Of a stretch of 64,000 nucleotides of DNA, positions 33,101 to 42,630 are shown piece by piece. The notes beneath the pieces are model-generated. The model was not told where the DNA came from, ran no database searches, and saw only the letters and a list, made by a program, of their open reading frames with translations. The translations under genes and the position numbers were made by a program. The stretch is taken from NCBI GenBank assembly GCA_910576205.1, contig CAJTHL010000010.1, forward strand, positions 1-64,000, given 5' to 3'. The DNA comes from Clostridia bacterium (GTDB lineage Bacteria; Bacillota; Clostridia; Lachnospirales; Lachnospiraceae). Position 1 is the first letter of the stretch. Each line of letters starts with the position of its first letter.

Positions 33101-33950
33101 AGGACAAAAGCTCCTCCACAAGAAGCAGATCCTTCTGCAAAGTCTCCTCATAGAGATAAGGCCCCTGGGGACTCAGGCACAGGGAAATGCCGTCCCGCAG
33201 CTGTTCTCTTACGCTCTCCAGGGTATGCCTTGTAATTTCCAGAAGAATCATAAGCCAGGGAGGATTTTTCCCGTCTCTTATCCCCTTTGCCTCTTCCTCC
33301 TCCGCCTGCGGATTCTTTCCCTCCTGCGCCTCTTCCTCCCCCAGGGGAAGATACGCCTCCCGGCACTCCCGCAGCCATCTCCTGGGGTAAGGATAACCCA
33401 GGGAAAATTCGGCCAGATCCAGAATCAGGTTTCCCAGCCCTTCATCCCGCTTTCCCGTGGCGTAGGCCTCCACAAAGGCGTGAAATTCCGCCCTTCCCTC
33501 CTGGTAATATTCCTCCAGAAGCTCCTCCAGCACATCCTTTTTCAGAAGCTTAAACTCTCCCTCGTCCCCCATGCGAAACCCCGGGTCAATGGAGAGGAGA
33601 TGGAAATAATTGCGCACCACATAGAGGCAGAAGCTGTGGATTGTGGTAATCTGGGCGTTGTGAACCAGGGCGCTCTGCCGCTGGAGATGGACGTTTTCCG
33701 GATCCTTTTCCAGCCGCTCCTCAATGGCTTTTCCGATCCTCTCCCGCATCTCCGCCGCCGCCGCCTTTGTAAACGTCAGCACCAGAAGGTGATCGATCTC
33801 CCCGGGATGTTCTTTCCGGCAAAGATAAGTCAGAATCCGCTCCACCAGGGTAGCCGTCTTTCCCGAGCCTGCCGCCGCCGACACCAGCAGGTTCCGCTCC
33901 CGCAGGGTAATCACCTGTTCCTGTTCTTTTGTCCAATTTATGCCGCCCAT
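30171..33950 (-). CDS. addA: AddA, helicase-nuclease subunit A
   Basis: The 1259-residue subunit of the AddAB enzyme processes DNA double-strand ends for recombination, the Gram-positive counterpart of RecBCD. Walker A A-A-A-G-S-G-K-T is at 25-32, the UvrD-type helicase domains follow (L-I-D-E-Y-Q-D-S-N-M, Q-N-F-R-S-R-K), and the C-terminal RecB-type nuclease shows V-I-L-D-Y-K-T-D. The length is normal. It lies 70 bases after addB in the usual B-A order. Confidence 0.95.
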   Translation of the reverse strand: MGGINWTKEQEQVITLRERNLLVSAAAGSGKTATLVERILTYLCRKEHPGEIDHLLVLTFTKAAAAEMRERIGKAIEERLEKDPENVHLQRQSALVHNAQITTIHSFCLYVVRNYFHLLSIDPGFRMGDEGEFKLLKKDVLEELLEEYYQEGRAEFHAFVEAYATGKRDEGLGNLILDLAEFSLGYPYPRRWLRECREAYLPLGEEEAQEGKNPQAEEEEAKGIRDGKNPPWLMILLEITRHTLESVREQLRDGISLCLSPQGPYLYEETLQKDLLLVEELLSCASYEEYYEAFQGLSYARLTTKRMGEDVSGEKKEQVKDVRERMKKSFKELKEKYFARSFSGAMEYMEKAAPATCMLLELTERFLEDFGEKKRSRNLVDFSDLEHLALEILVQDVTADEKGKPVVIPTGAAEELADYFEELMIDEYQDSNMLQEVLLTSVSRGRRGTPNVFMVGDVKQSIYSFRLARPELFLEKYETYSTEEGLYQRIDLHQNFRSRKEVLDGANCIFRKIMTAAVGGISYDADAALYLGADYPEADSTETEGGPNQTEILLLETDSLEGEEDVQTAPGYGKESGTGKETEPGRDIRTVRELEAAMVGNRIRELLGEMQVWDGKKGEYRPLGYGDIVILLRSLTGWGDVFARVLTEQGIPAYTESRTGYFDTVEIRTLLNLLRVVDNPRQDIPLAAVMKSMIGGFADEELACIRSAYREQRFSEACIKYREEQEGELACRLGAFYDRIKGYRYKAQYLSIHELITYVLEDSGYGDYLAVMPGGEQRSANMRMLVERAIVFESTSYRGLFHFVRYMEQLQNYQEDLGEASISGENAQAVRIMSIHKSKGLEFPVVFVGGLGKGFNYQDSRSRVALHPELGVGVDYVDSKRRVKTPTLPKKVIQKKRELEMLGEELRILYVALTRAQEKLILTGAAGGLEKRLEACKMRAGRETLDYLELTKARTCWDWLLPAVYGEEQFLIRRIGPEELVLPELETQMEEAGKRSVLEALLQKADGQDAYQETGYEPEGYLSQAGERLARRLGFSYPFLAEVELQPKVSVSELKRGGQVEEEDREMLLYREPEVVPYVPRFVQEGTPLSGAARGTAYHRVLQELPFDKMTHTDRVKEALKAMEEQGKLTPQMAKSVYPFDIFAFCQSSLAKRMTRARKEGLLYMEQPFVISQSAKEIRPEWDSEESVLIQGIIDAWFYEEGEIVILDYKTDWVKEGRELVERYGKQLNYYGTALEQITGRRVKEKVIYSFCLREALSF

Positions 33951-34020
33951 CCTGCCGTTCCTCTTTTCTCTTTACCGGCAACGTCTGATTTCCGCCGTTT
34001 CCGGCAATATTTCCGTGTAT

Positions 34021-37000
34021 TCAGAAATCTTCCGTTCCGCTTGTTTCTTTTCCCATTTTCTCCCATAATTCATCTGCCGACAGCTGGGGAAGCCTTCGGA
34101 ATCCCCACTCCTTCCCCTTTGGCTCCACCTGGCAGACCCCCTTGTAAACGCAGTAATCACAGGCTGTCTTTCCGTCCAGCTCGTAGGGATTTACCGAGAT
34201 CTCCCCCTCCAGCATACGGCCTCCAAGCTCCTTGATTTTCTGATTTACATAATTCATCATCTGTTCAAACTGCTCCCGGCTGGCCACGCTGGAGCCGGCC
34301 CTAAGGCTTCCGTCCTTGTTGTAGGACAGGGGAAGAACACTGGATTTTCCAGGCATGCTTTTGTCAAGCTTCTGAATCACTCCGTCCTCCCGGTTTACCA
34401 GGCCGTTCAGCTTCAGGCTCTCCAGAATCCGCCTGTTCCTGTCCTCCTGGGTCTCCCCCTCCATAAGCTCCAGCATGGGATCCTCCATGCGGTAGTAGAA
34501 AATGCCCGCAGGCACCGCCTCCTTATCCGGGTGCAGCTTCTGTTCCAGCTCCAGAGCCGCCCCCAGATACACCACAAGCTGGAGCTGCAATCCGTGATAC
34601 AAAGACAGAAGCTTAAAAGACGTGCTTCCCGATTTATAGTCGATAACCTTTACCAGCACCCGCTCTGTCTCCTCACAGACGTCCATCCGGTCAATGCGCC
34701 CCCGCAGACGGATACATTCCTCCTGGGACAGGCTGATATTCACCGCCTCCAGATCCGACACCTGGGCGAAAGACACCTCGTAATTTTCCGGCGCAAAGCT
34801 GCCCATTTTCAGCTGCTCCCCAAGGGCCCAGACGCTGCGGCGGATAATGCGCCGCATACGGTCAATGGTATAAGCGTTCCGTGCCGTGCTCTGAAGCACC
34901 GTATTCCCGTAGTCGGTGATAACCTGCTCCAGACAGGCGTCCGCCCACTCCTCCCGCACCTCCTCCGGAAGCGTCCCCCAGGTATAGCCGCTCTCCTGCA
35001 TCCGTTTAAAAAAAAGCTCCATAACCCCGTGAAACACATTTCCCATATCCACAGGCTCAAACCCGTACAGCTCCCGCTCCCTAAGGCTCAGCCCGTAACG
35101 CAGAAAATGGGCGTAGGCGCAGGCCGCAAACTGCTCCAGACGGGTGACGCTGTTTTCCAGCGCCGTACCGTACAAAGCCCCTGCCACCGCCTTTCCCAGG
35201 GCGCTGTCCCGCCTCCTGGAAAATGTCCCCTTAAGAAGCTGCCGAAGCTTCCCCTCCTGGCTTTCCCGGGCGGCAAACCAGCGGTATAATTCCAGAAATT
35301 CCGGGTCGTTTTCCCCCTCCCGGTATCCCACAAGTCCCCGTTTCAGATATTCCAGCGCCTGCCTGGGGGTATCGATCTGTTCCAGCCAGGAAGCCTCCTT
35401 CCCAGGCTCCCTTTCCCCAGGCAGAATATCCGGATTCCCGGTGGAGGCGCAGGCATCTGCCAATGGCTTTTCCTTCTCCCCGGCAAAAGCAGGGCCCCCT
35501 CCTGCCCGTAAAAATTCCTCCGCCTTCCAGGGGGAAAGCCCCGGAAAAATCTTCTGGAGAACCCCTATCAGATACGAGGGCCGAAGCCCCTTCCCGTTTA
35601 CATCCACCTGGCTGTAGCTCACATACAGACGTTCCGATGGCTTTGTCATATTCAGATACAGGTACAGCCGCTGGGTAAAGGCCTGCTGCCTGGGCGTTGG
35701 CGCAAGCTCCAGTCCCAGAGCCTTCAGCCTCTCCCGGTCCATGTCGGAGAGCACGCCGGGCGTCCCCACGGCCCGGGGCACATTTCCCTCGTTAACCCCC
35801 AGGAAAAACAGGGCGCGGATATCCTTGAGACGACTTCTCTCCACGTCTCCCGCCAGAACCTGGTCCAGGCCTGGCGGCACAACACCCACCTTTGCCTCCC
35901 CAAATCCCGCGTCCAGGATTTCCCGGTATTCCGAAAGAGGCATGGTCTCCTCCCCCAGAAGCTCCGCCACCTTGTCAAAGAGATCCATGATAATCCCGTA
36001 GATCTGCCGGTATTCCCTGGCAAGGCCCGCCTCCTTCCCGGCCGCGAAATATTCCTCCCGGCCCTTAAGCTGCTCCTGTAGCCGAAGGCCCGTAACCAGG
36101 TCATAGATCTCCCGGGTTCTCTCAAGAACCGTCATCTTCTTTTTCCGTATCCGTGCCGCCGCCTGGCCGCTCTTTTGCCAGAATTCCTCCCGAAGAAGGT
36201 TTATTTTCTCCAGTTCCTCCTCCTTTAAATCCCCGTACAGACGCAGCCACCGGTCCTCCCACTTCTTATGTCCCCGGATTCCCAGAGCCAGCACATAATT
36301 TTCCAGCACATCCACATCCTCCGGCTCCATGCCCGCAAGGCCGCTTCGCAGATACCGGAATACGCTTTCATAGGTAAAATCCTGCTCCGCTATTTCCAGA
36401 AATGCCCGCAGAAATTCCACCATGGGATTTTCCAGGACATTCCGCTTGTAGTCCAGAAATACCGGAATCCCATAGTCCGGGAAAATTTCTTCTATATAGT
36501 GACTGTACACCGTTAAATCCCCGGTAACCACCGCAATCTGCCGGAAGTGATAATCCTTACGCACCATGCGGCATATCTCCTCTGCGCACTGGCGCACCTC
36601 CATACGGGGATCCCGGGCCTCCAGAAGCCGGACCGTCTGGGCTTCCCTTGTCAACTGGGCCTCTTCCTCCCTATCCTCCTTCCGGAGGGGATACCCCGCC
36701 TGCCGGAAAAGATTCTGCTCCAGCCGGAACAAATCCCCCTTCCTGTGAAACCTGGACAATTCTCCCTGATGTACCACAAAATCTTCCGCCACCGGCACAT
36801 GGGAATCCCGGGCCATTTTCTTTAAGCTCTGTATGGTCTTTTTGCTGAGGTAAAAGAGCTCGTGCTCCTGGAAAAAACCGTCCGCCTTTTCCCTGTCGTC
36901 CAGGGTTACGGCCACAAGGACCTCCCGGGCCTGCAAAAGAAGTTTTCCCAGAACCTGGTTCTGCACCGGCGTAAAGCCCGTAAAGCCGTCAAGAGCCACC

Positions 37001-37593
37001 ACGCTCCCCCTAACCGTCTCCGACTTATCGATCACCTGGCAGAGAGCCCCTAAGATTTCCTCCGCCGTAATATAGCGTCCCTCCAGGCTTTTATGAAACT
37101 CCTCGTACAGCAGGCGCATGTCCTGAAGCTTATAATAGAGCTGGGGGCTTCTTCTGCTCTCCTCCATAACCTCTGTAAGCCTCTCCGGCGTGATGCCGTA
37201 CTGGGTCAGCTCCGAGATCATGGACTTCATCTGGCTGACAGCACCCATGCGCTTTAAATTCCCTCCAAGCACCGTAAGACGCTCCCGTTCTTTCTGGGTT
37301 ACCCGCCGGAGCATCAGATTTTTTCCCGTCTCCTCCAGCACCGTGCCGATCTCTTTTCCCGTCTCCTCAAAGACCCGGTAGGCCAGACGCTGGAAGCTTA
37401 AGACGTCAATATTCAGAATGCCGTGCCTGGGATGCATGGCCACCAGATCCCGCTGGGTCTGCAGGGTAAACTGCTCCGGCACCAGCACCAGATAACGGCG
37501 CTTCGGATGCCGGGAGGCCTCCTCAATAATTCTCCGGTATAAACAGTAGGATTTTCCCGATCCGGAACCACCCAGAATAAACTGTAACGCCAA
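34021..37593 (-). CDS. addB: AddB, helicase-nuclease subunit B
   Basis: This is the partner of AddA, with an N-terminal ATP-binding motif (G-G-S-G-S-G-K-S at 8-15), a degenerate helicase region used in Chi recognition, and a C-terminal nuclease domain (V-I-D-Y-K-S-G). Cys residues in A-A-C-A-Y-A-H-F-L and A-C-D-Y-C-V-Y-K-G-V-C fit the AddB iron-sulfur cluster. I take TTG 37593 as the start, giving 1190 residues: GGAGG lies 9 bases upstream and the Walker motif is then at the usual distance. The longer frame to 37710 is not supported. Confidence 0.93.
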   Translation of the reverse strand: MALQFILGGSGSGKSYCLYRRIIEEASRHPKRRYLVLVPEQFTLQTQRDLVAMHPRHGILNIDVLSFQRLAYRVFEETGKEIGTVLEETGKNLMLRRVTQKERERLTVLGGNLKRMGAVSQMKSMISELTQYGITPERLTEVMEESRRSPQLYYKLQDMRLLYEEFHKSLEGRYITAEEILGALCQVIDKSETVRGSVVALDGFTGFTPVQNQVLGKLLLQAREVLVAVTLDDREKADGFFQEHELFYLSKKTIQSLKKMARDSHVPVAEDFVVHQGELSRFHRKGDLFRLEQNLFRQAGYPLRKEDREEEAQLTREAQTVRLLEARDPRMEVRQCAEEICRMVRKDYHFRQIAVVTGDLTVYSHYIEEIFPDYGIPVFLDYKRNVLENPMVEFLRAFLEIAEQDFTYESVFRYLRSGLAGMEPEDVDVLENYVLALGIRGHKKWEDRWLRLYGDLKEEELEKINLLREEFWQKSGQAAARIRKKKMTVLERTREIYDLVTGLRLQEQLKGREEYFAAGKEAGLAREYRQIYGIIMDLFDKVAELLGEETMPLSEYREILDAGFGEAKVGVVPPGLDQVLAGDVERSRLKDIRALFFLGVNEGNVPRAVGTPGVLSDMDRERLKALGLELAPTPRQQAFTQRLYLYLNMTKPSERLYVSYSQVDVNGKGLRPSYLIGVLQKIFPGLSPWKAEEFLRAGGGPAFAGEKEKPLADACASTGNPDILPGEREPGKEASWLEQIDTPRQALEYLKRGLVGYREGENDPEFLELYRWFAARESQEGKLRQLLKGTFSRRRDSALGKAVAGALYGTALENSVTRLEQFAACAYAHFLRYGLSLRERELYGFEPVDMGNVFHGVMELFFKRMQESGYTWGTLPEEVREEWADACLEQVITDYGNTVLQSTARNAYTIDRMRRIIRRSVWALGEQLKMGSFAPENYEVSFAQVSDLEAVNISLSQEECIRLRGRIDRMDVCEETERVLVKVIDYKSGSTSFKLLSLYHGLQLQLVVYLGAALELEQKLHPDKEAVPAGIFYYRMEDPMLELMEGETQEDRNRRILESLKLNGLVNREDGVIQKLDKSMPGKSSVLPLSYNKDGSLRAGSSVASREQFEQMMNYVNQKIKELGGRMLEGEISVNPYELDGKTACDYCVYKGVCQVEPKGKEWGFRRLPQLSADELWEKMGKETSGTEDF

Positions 37594-37706
37594 ACTTCTT
37601 CCTCCTCTGTATTTTACGGGCTTACCCCGCAACATTTCGTTGCACAGGATCCAGGACCGGCCCGTTTCCACTCTGCAAAGTTTCCATACCCGTCCCGTTT
37701 CCCCCG

Positions 37707-40700
37707 TCACTCCACGCTCTTCATGGACTCCACCATGTCAATCTTCTTCAGCCTAAAAAACATGACTCCGTTTACAACAGCCGAAAACAGAAAGGTCAAA
37801 AAGACGCTGTACACATAGCTTTTAAGGGCAATATCCCGGCCAAACATAAGGATGTCAATCTCCGCGGTGACAATAATAAACCGGTGGAGGAGCCTTCCCA
37901 GAAATACCCCGGCAAAGGCCCCCAGGAAGGTGAGAATCACATTCTCCCGGTTTACATAAGCCGAAACCTCCCCGTCAAAAAAGCCAAGCACCTTCAAGGT
38001 AGCCAGCTCCCGCCTCCGCTCACTCACGTTGATATTGTTCAGATTGTAAAGCACCACAAAGGCCAGAAGCCCCGCCGCAATCACCAGCACATAGATAATG
38101 GTGTCCATGCTGCCAAGCATATCCGCCACCCGCTGGGCCATGCCGCTGACAAAAGTCACCTCCGACACGGTATCTCCCTCCAGGTATTCCATCCTCAGGG
38201 CTTCCTCCTGCTGCTCCTCCAGAGGAACCATGTCCGTATAAACTGCGTTCCAGACAGGCGCCTCCCCATAAAGAGTCTCGTAAACCTCCGGGCTCACATA
38301 CACATAGTGAAGGAAATAATTCTCCGCAATGCCGGAAACCACCGTCTCCACCTGCCGGGTCTCGTCCTCCTTCAGAAGAATCCTGTCCCCCTCCTGCACA
38401 TCCAGAAGCTTCGCCAGCTTTTCCGTAATCACCACGCCCTCCCCGGACAGGGAAAGCTCCTCCCGGGAAATCCGGTTCTTAAGATGAATGTAGTCCCCAA
38501 GCTCCTCCGGTCTGGAGGGCGCCAGAATATAGCCGCTTCTGGTAACGCCTCCCGCCTCCACGTCCAGGGAGCCTTCCCGCACCCACATGGAGGCCAGAAT
38601 CCGCTCATCCTGGGACAGGGCCTTGTAAAACGCATCCTTCTCCTCCTCCCCAGCCTCCTCCTCCACGGAAAAGGATGCGTCATAGGTGCGGATTTCCCCA
38701 AACTGCACAACTCCGATATACAAAATGGAATCCTTGATGCCAAATCCCACCAGAAGGAGAGCCATACAGCCTCCGATACCAAAAACCGTCATAAAAAACC
38801 GCTTCTTATAGCGCATCAGATTCCGGACCGTGGCCTTATAGCTGAAATTCAGCCGTCTCCACAGGAAGGGAAGCCGCTCTAAAAACACCCGCTTCCCGGC
38901 CCTGGGGGCCACAGGGCGCATCAGAGCCGCAGGCACGGACAAAAGCTCCTTATAGCAGGCAGCCACCGCCGCCAGGGTAGTACACAGAACCGCCACCGCC
39001 GCCGAGGTCACCGAATAAGTAAAGTGCAGGGGCGTAAGCACCGCCGGAATGTTCACATAGAGAATCCGGTAAGCGTTCACAATCACCACAGGCAGAAGCC
39101 GCTGCCCTGCCAAAAGCCCCAGAAGGCTTCCCAGAAGGCTTGACAGCAGCGCATAGAATATATATTTTGCCGCAATGGAGGAAGCGCTGTACCCCAGGGC
39201 CTTTAAAGTCCCGATCTGGGTACGCTCCTCCTCCACCATGCGGGTCATGGTGGTTAGGCATACCAGGGCCGCCACCAGAAAGAAAATGGCCGGAAACCAC
39301 TGGCCAATCGCCCCAATGCGTTCCGCGTCCTGGCCGTATTCCACATAAGTCTGGAGATACTGCCGATCCAGCACATACCATTCCGGCTCCTCCAGATCCT
39401 GAAGCTCCTGTTTCGCGTCTGCGATCTTTTCCCTGGCGTCCTTAAGCTTAGGCTCATTCTCCGCCACAGCCTCCTCGTATTCCCGCTGGCCGTCCTTAAG
39501 CTCCTCCTTTGCGTCCCTAAGCTCCTCCTGGGCTTCGGAGAGCTTTCGTTTTCCGTCCTCCAGCTCTTCCCGGGCTTCAGAAAGCTTCTGCCGGCCGTCC
39601 TTCCATTCCTCCTCCGCCTCCATAAGATCCCGCTCCGCATAGATGGCCGCGCTTCCGCCCCGCTCAATCTCTGCATTGTACTTGTCCAGAAGAGCCTTTC
39701 CCTCCTGTAGCTTCTGCTCCCCCTCCGCCAAAAGCGCCTCGTTCTTTTCAAGCTCTGCCCTGGCCGCAGCCAGCTCCGCCTCCATGCCGGAAAACTGCGC
39801 AAGCTGCGTTTTCACATAGGCAAGCTCCTGCTCCCTGGCTTGAATTTCATCCAGGGTCAGCCGTGGAATCCCAAGAGCCGCCAGCTCATCATCCGTATAT
39901 TTCTGCGCCTCCAGAATGTAGGTCAGCTCCGCCTCCGCCTTCTTAAGCCGGTCATAAGTCCCCCCGGTTTTCTCATACTCCGCCCGGGCAGCCGCAAGCT
40001 GTGTCTGGGATTCCTTAAATTCTGCCAGTCCCTCGTTGTAAGCCGCGTACCCCTTCTCGATCTTGATGGTCCCCAGGACAAGCTTCTCCTTTGCCTCGGT
40101 AAGCTCCTTCCACCCATCGTCGATCTCCGCCCGGGCATCCAGAAGCCCCTGCTCCTTTTCCTTTAAGGTGGCTTCCCCGTCTGCCAGCTCCTCTTGCGCG
40201 TCCTTTAGTTTTTCCTCCGCGTCCTTTAGTTCTTGCTGTCCCTCCTCCAGCAGAAGCTTCGCGTCCAGAAGCTTCTGCTCGCCGTCGGCTACCTCCGCCT
40301 CCCCCTCGGCGATCTTTTCATATCCCTCCTCCTGGACCTGGGCATAGCGGAGCTTACACTGCCCCTCCTCCAGAGTCTCTATGCGTTCCACCAGCGCATC
40401 CACGAACTCATCGTAGGCCTCTGTATAGCTTGTCATTTCCCTGGCCCCCTGGGCCGTAATGCAGATCTGGGTATAGTAATCCATGGCAAAGGATTCCATG
40501 GGCACCATCAGAAAACCGTCCAGGCTTCCCGTACCCACCTTTGTGGTCCCCCGGTCCCGGGACAGAAATAAGGGGGATACACCGGCTCCCACCACCACAT
40601 ACTCTGTCTCGTGAAGCACATCCTCCACGTCTTCCTCCGAATCCGTCCGCAGGGTCAGGATATCTCCGATTTCCAGAAGCCCGCTGTCCAGAAGCCTGGC

Positions 40701-41102
40701 GTCCGCCAGACATTCCCCTGCCTTTTGGGGAGCCCTCCCCTCCCTTACGGAAATCCGGTTCATAAGCTCCGGCATGGACATAACCTGAAGAGCCATCTGG
40801 TGCTCCCCCGTGTCCCCCAGCATATCCACAGACTGCACAGGCATCACGTCCGCCACACCCTCCACCCGGGAAATGGCTTCCACGTCTTCATCCGTCACGC
40901 CCAGGGTTCCCAGCACCCGGATATCCATAAGATTCGTCTCATCATAAAAGGCATCCGCAGACAGTACCATGTCTGGATTGGATGCCCGCACGCCGGAAAA
41001 AAAGGCAACGCCCAGAGCCGTTATCACCAATAAAGACAGAAAACGGTTCCGGGTCTTTCTGATTTCCATATAGAATTCCTTCCGCAACGCCTTTTTGCCC
41101 AT
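37707..41102 (-). CDS. FtsX-type ABC permease with long extracellular coiled coil
   Basis: The 1131-residue permease belongs to the MacB/FtsX class that works by mechanotransmission rather than channel transport. A first membrane segment (about 18-36) is followed by an outside domain, a long Glu/Lys/Leu coiled coil (about 230-580), three membrane segments, a second outside domain and three C-terminal membrane segments. Duplicated FtsX domains of this kind are common in Clostridia. ATG 41102 is chosen over the longer frame because AGGAG precedes it. It follows its ATPase by 30 bases. Confidence 0.88.
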   Translation of the reverse strand: MGKKALRKEFYMEIRKTRNRFLSLLVITALGVAFFSGVRASNPDMVLSADAFYDETNLMDIRVLGTLGVTDEDVEAISRVEGVADVMPVQSVDMLGDTGEHQMALQVMSMPELMNRISVREGRAPQKAGECLADARLLDSGLLEIGDILTLRTDSEEDVEDVLHETEYVVVGAGVSPLFLSRDRGTTKVGTGSLDGFLMVPMESFAMDYYTQICITAQGAREMTSYTEAYDEFVDALVERIETLEEGQCKLRYAQVQEEGYEKIAEGEAEVADGEQKLLDAKLLLEEGQQELKDAEEKLKDAQEELADGEATLKEKEQGLLDARAEIDDGWKELTEAKEKLVLGTIKIEKGYAAYNEGLAEFKESQTQLAAARAEYEKTGGTYDRLKKAEAELTYILEAQKYTDDELAALGIPRLTLDEIQAREQELAYVKTQLAQFSGMEAELAAARAELEKNEALLAEGEQKLQEGKALLDKYNAEIERGGSAAIYAERDLMEAEEEWKDGRQKLSEAREELEDGKRKLSEAQEELRDAKEELKDGQREYEEAVAENEPKLKDAREKIADAKQELQDLEEPEWYVLDRQYLQTYVEYGQDAERIGAIGQWFPAIFFLVAALVCLTTMTRMVEEERTQIGTLKALGYSASSIAAKYIFYALLSSLLGSLLGLLAGQRLLPVVIVNAYRILYVNIPAVLTPLHFTYSVTSAAVAVLCTTLAAVAACYKELLSVPAALMRPVAPRAGKRVFLERLPFLWRRLNFSYKATVRNLMRYKKRFFMTVFGIGGCMALLLVGFGIKDSILYIGVVQFGEIRTYDASFSVEEEAGEEEKDAFYKALSQDERILASMWVREGSLDVEAGGVTRSGYILAPSRPEELGDYIHLKNRISREELSLSGEGVVITEKLAKLLDVQEGDRILLKEDETRQVETVVSGIAENYFLHYVYVSPEVYETLYGEAPVWNAVYTDMVPLEEQQEEALRMEYLEGDTVSEVTFVSGMAQRVADMLGSMDTIIYVLVIAAGLLAFVVLYNLNNINVSERRRELATLKVLGFFDGEVSAYVNRENVILTFLGAFAGVFLGRLLHRFIIVTAEIDILMFGRDIALKSYVYSVFLTFLFSAVVNGVMFFRLKKIDMVESMKSVE

Positions 41103-41132
41103 ATATATCTCCTGCTTATGCCGGTTTTGCAT

Positions 41133-41837
41133 CTACCACTCAATGTTTTCCACAGATTCCGGACATTCATTCTGGGTCATTTTGCTGACCCGCCCGTTCT
41201 TGATCTGGATCACCCTGTCCGCCATGGGCGCAATGGCTGAATTATGGGTAATAACAATCACCGTCATTCCCTTCTCCCGGCAGGTATCCTGGAGAAGCTT
41301 CAAAATAGCCTTCCCCGTGTTGTAATCCAGCGCTCCCGTAGGCTCGTCGCAGAGAAGAAGCTTTGGATTCTTTGCCAGAGCTCTGGCAATGGCCACGCGC
41401 TGCTGCTCCCCGCCGGACAACTGGGCCGGAAAATTATCCATACGTCCCCCCAGGCCCACCTCCCGGAGAACATCCCCGGCGTCCAGAGGATCCCTGCAGA
41501 TCTGAAGGGCCAGCTCCACATTTTCCAGAGCGGTCAGATTCTGCACCAGATTGTAAAACTGAAATACAAAGCCAATCTCATCTCTGCGGTAAGCCGTCAG
41601 ACGCTTTCCCCGGTAGCTGCTGATATCCTCTTTGTCCACCAGCACCATGCCCTCCGTGCAGGTGTCCATGCCTCCCAGAATATTCAGCACCGTAGTTTTT
41701 CCCGCCCCGCTGGGCCCTACGATCACCACGAATTCCCCTTTCTGGATCTCAAAATCCACCCCGTCCACGGCGGGGATGGTGACCTCACCCATCTTATATA
41801 TTTTCTTTACCCCCTTAAGTACCACAAAACCCGCCAA
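41133..41837 (-). CDS. ABC ATPase, LolD/MacB type
   Basis: The 234-residue ATPase has Walker [10 protein letters not shown]-loop V-F-Q-F-Y-N-L-V, signature L-S-G-G-E-Q-Q-R and Walker [13 protein letters not shown]. It partners the FtsX-type permease downstream. The start codon is TTG 41837, with GAGGAGG 7 bases upstream. Its own promoter at 41905-41933 separates it from the RNA gene further upstream. Confidence 0.92.
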   Translation of the reverse strand: MAGFVVLKGVKKIYKMGEVTIPAVDGVDFEIQKGEFVVIVGPSGAGKTTVLNILGGMDTCTEGMVLVDKEDISSYRGKRLTAYRRDEIGFVFQFYNLVQNLTALENVELALQICRDPLDAGDVLREVGLGGRMDNFPAQLSGGEQQRVAIARALAKNPKLLLCDEPTGALDYNTGKAILKLLQDTCREKGMTVIVITHNSAIAPMADRVIQIKNGRVSKMTQNECPESVENIEW

Positions 41838-41904
41838 GGCAGCGCCTCCTCAGATATCCTGTCACAAAGTTTATTCTTCCCCGCTAACAGTTTTCTTAAC
41901 GCCC

Positions 41905-41933
41905 ATTGTATCATAAATCCTTTGCCCCGTCAA
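41905..41933 (-). promoter_or_regulatory. Promoter of the ABC-FtsX operon
   Basis: On the minus strand TTGACG (41928-41933) and TACAAT (41905-41910) are 17 bases apart. It lies downstream of the terminator at 41963-42003, so the exporter operon need not depend on the upstream transcript. Confidence 0.65.
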
Positions 41934-41962
41934 AATCCTCCCTGTGAAATATTTGCAGACAC

Positions 41963-42003
41963 AAAAAACCGGCGGGCATCAAATCTTCTATTTGACACCC
42001 GCC
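41963..42003 (-). terminator. Strong intrinsic terminator of the candidate RNA
   Basis: The minus-strand RNA forms a 14-bp stem (arms 41971-41984 and 41990-42003) with a 5-nt loop, followed by six U. Two of its pairs are G-U wobbles, which would be C-A mismatches if the plus strand were transcribed, so the hairpin is built for the minus strand. Confidence 0.85.
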
Positions 42004-42490
42004 TCTAAACTATGCTGTCCATTGGACTGTACCTCTTACCCTTTCTTTTTCTCTGGTTTTCGGTTACACGTTTTGTTTACGAAATTCTTTTCTTTCCTAT
42101 TCAGTTTTTCTTTTCCCTGTCAGCCTCTTTTTTCATATGAAATTCCAGAATTCCCTAAACATCTATCTGATTCTCACCCATTCTCTTGTTCTTTTATAAA
42201 GACTTCTTTTTCGGCCTTCACTTTCTCGTTACCGACTCTCTACCTTCATGAGCTCTGCCTCAAACAATTATGGGAAATTTCTGAATTCCATTGCTTATGT
42301 TCTCAAGGGCCCGTACCTTCTCTTTCTTTCCTATTATGGGGTACTTCGTTATGTTTTTGTTGGAATCCCCTCCTTTGCTGTTTTTTCTTCTTCCTTTTAG
42401 CACCTCATCTATATAAAATATATTTACTATATCCTATATGTCGTGCTCTTTGTTTTTTCTCTCTTTGTTTTTTCTCTCTCTGTTTTCTAT
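41963..42490 (-). ncRNA. Candidate noncoding RNA of about 530 nt
   Basis: A perfect promoter (42497-42525) starts a transcript that runs to a strong terminator (41963-42003). The minus strand between them has no protein frame of note, is very purine-rich (a 5' GA/A-rich repeat near 42440-42480) and can form local hairpins, such as GTCC-ATT-GGAC at 42017-42027 and GTACC/GGTAC arms at 42313-42317 and 42340-42344. It is separate from the lipoprotein gene upstream and from the ABC operon, which has its own promoter. I cannot assign it to a known RNA class by eye. Confidence 0.55.
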
Positions 42491-42496
42491 GGTCTT

Positions 42497-42525
42497 ATTA
42501 TAATCTGTCTTTTATTGTTTGTCAA
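42497..42525 (-). promoter_or_regulatory. Perfect sigma-A promoter of the candidate RNA
   Basis: TTGACA (42520-42525) and TATAAT (42497-42502) on the minus strand have an exact 17-base spacer. An A/T-tract upstream (42529-42560) resembles an UP element. The predicted start is near 42490. Between here and 42630 there is only AT-rich DNA. Confidence 0.85.
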
Positions 42526-42630
42526 TACCTTTTTTTAAAAATTTTTAAATTAATTTTTTGTTATCTCTTTATTGTTTTGCAGATCCCTTTTAATTTTTCG
42601 AATTTGTATATATTGTTTAAAGTATTCTGA

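Noticed and set aside
32472..34235. 587-codon plus-strand frame
   Set aside because: Antisense to addA in high-GC coding DNA.
41944..42630. Open frame of 228 codons on the plus strand
   Set aside because: Its composition (Phe, Cys, Leu, Ser from T/C-rich DNA) is that of a frame without stops by chance. It runs antisense to a promoter-terminator unit, has no ribosome site and shows no domain.
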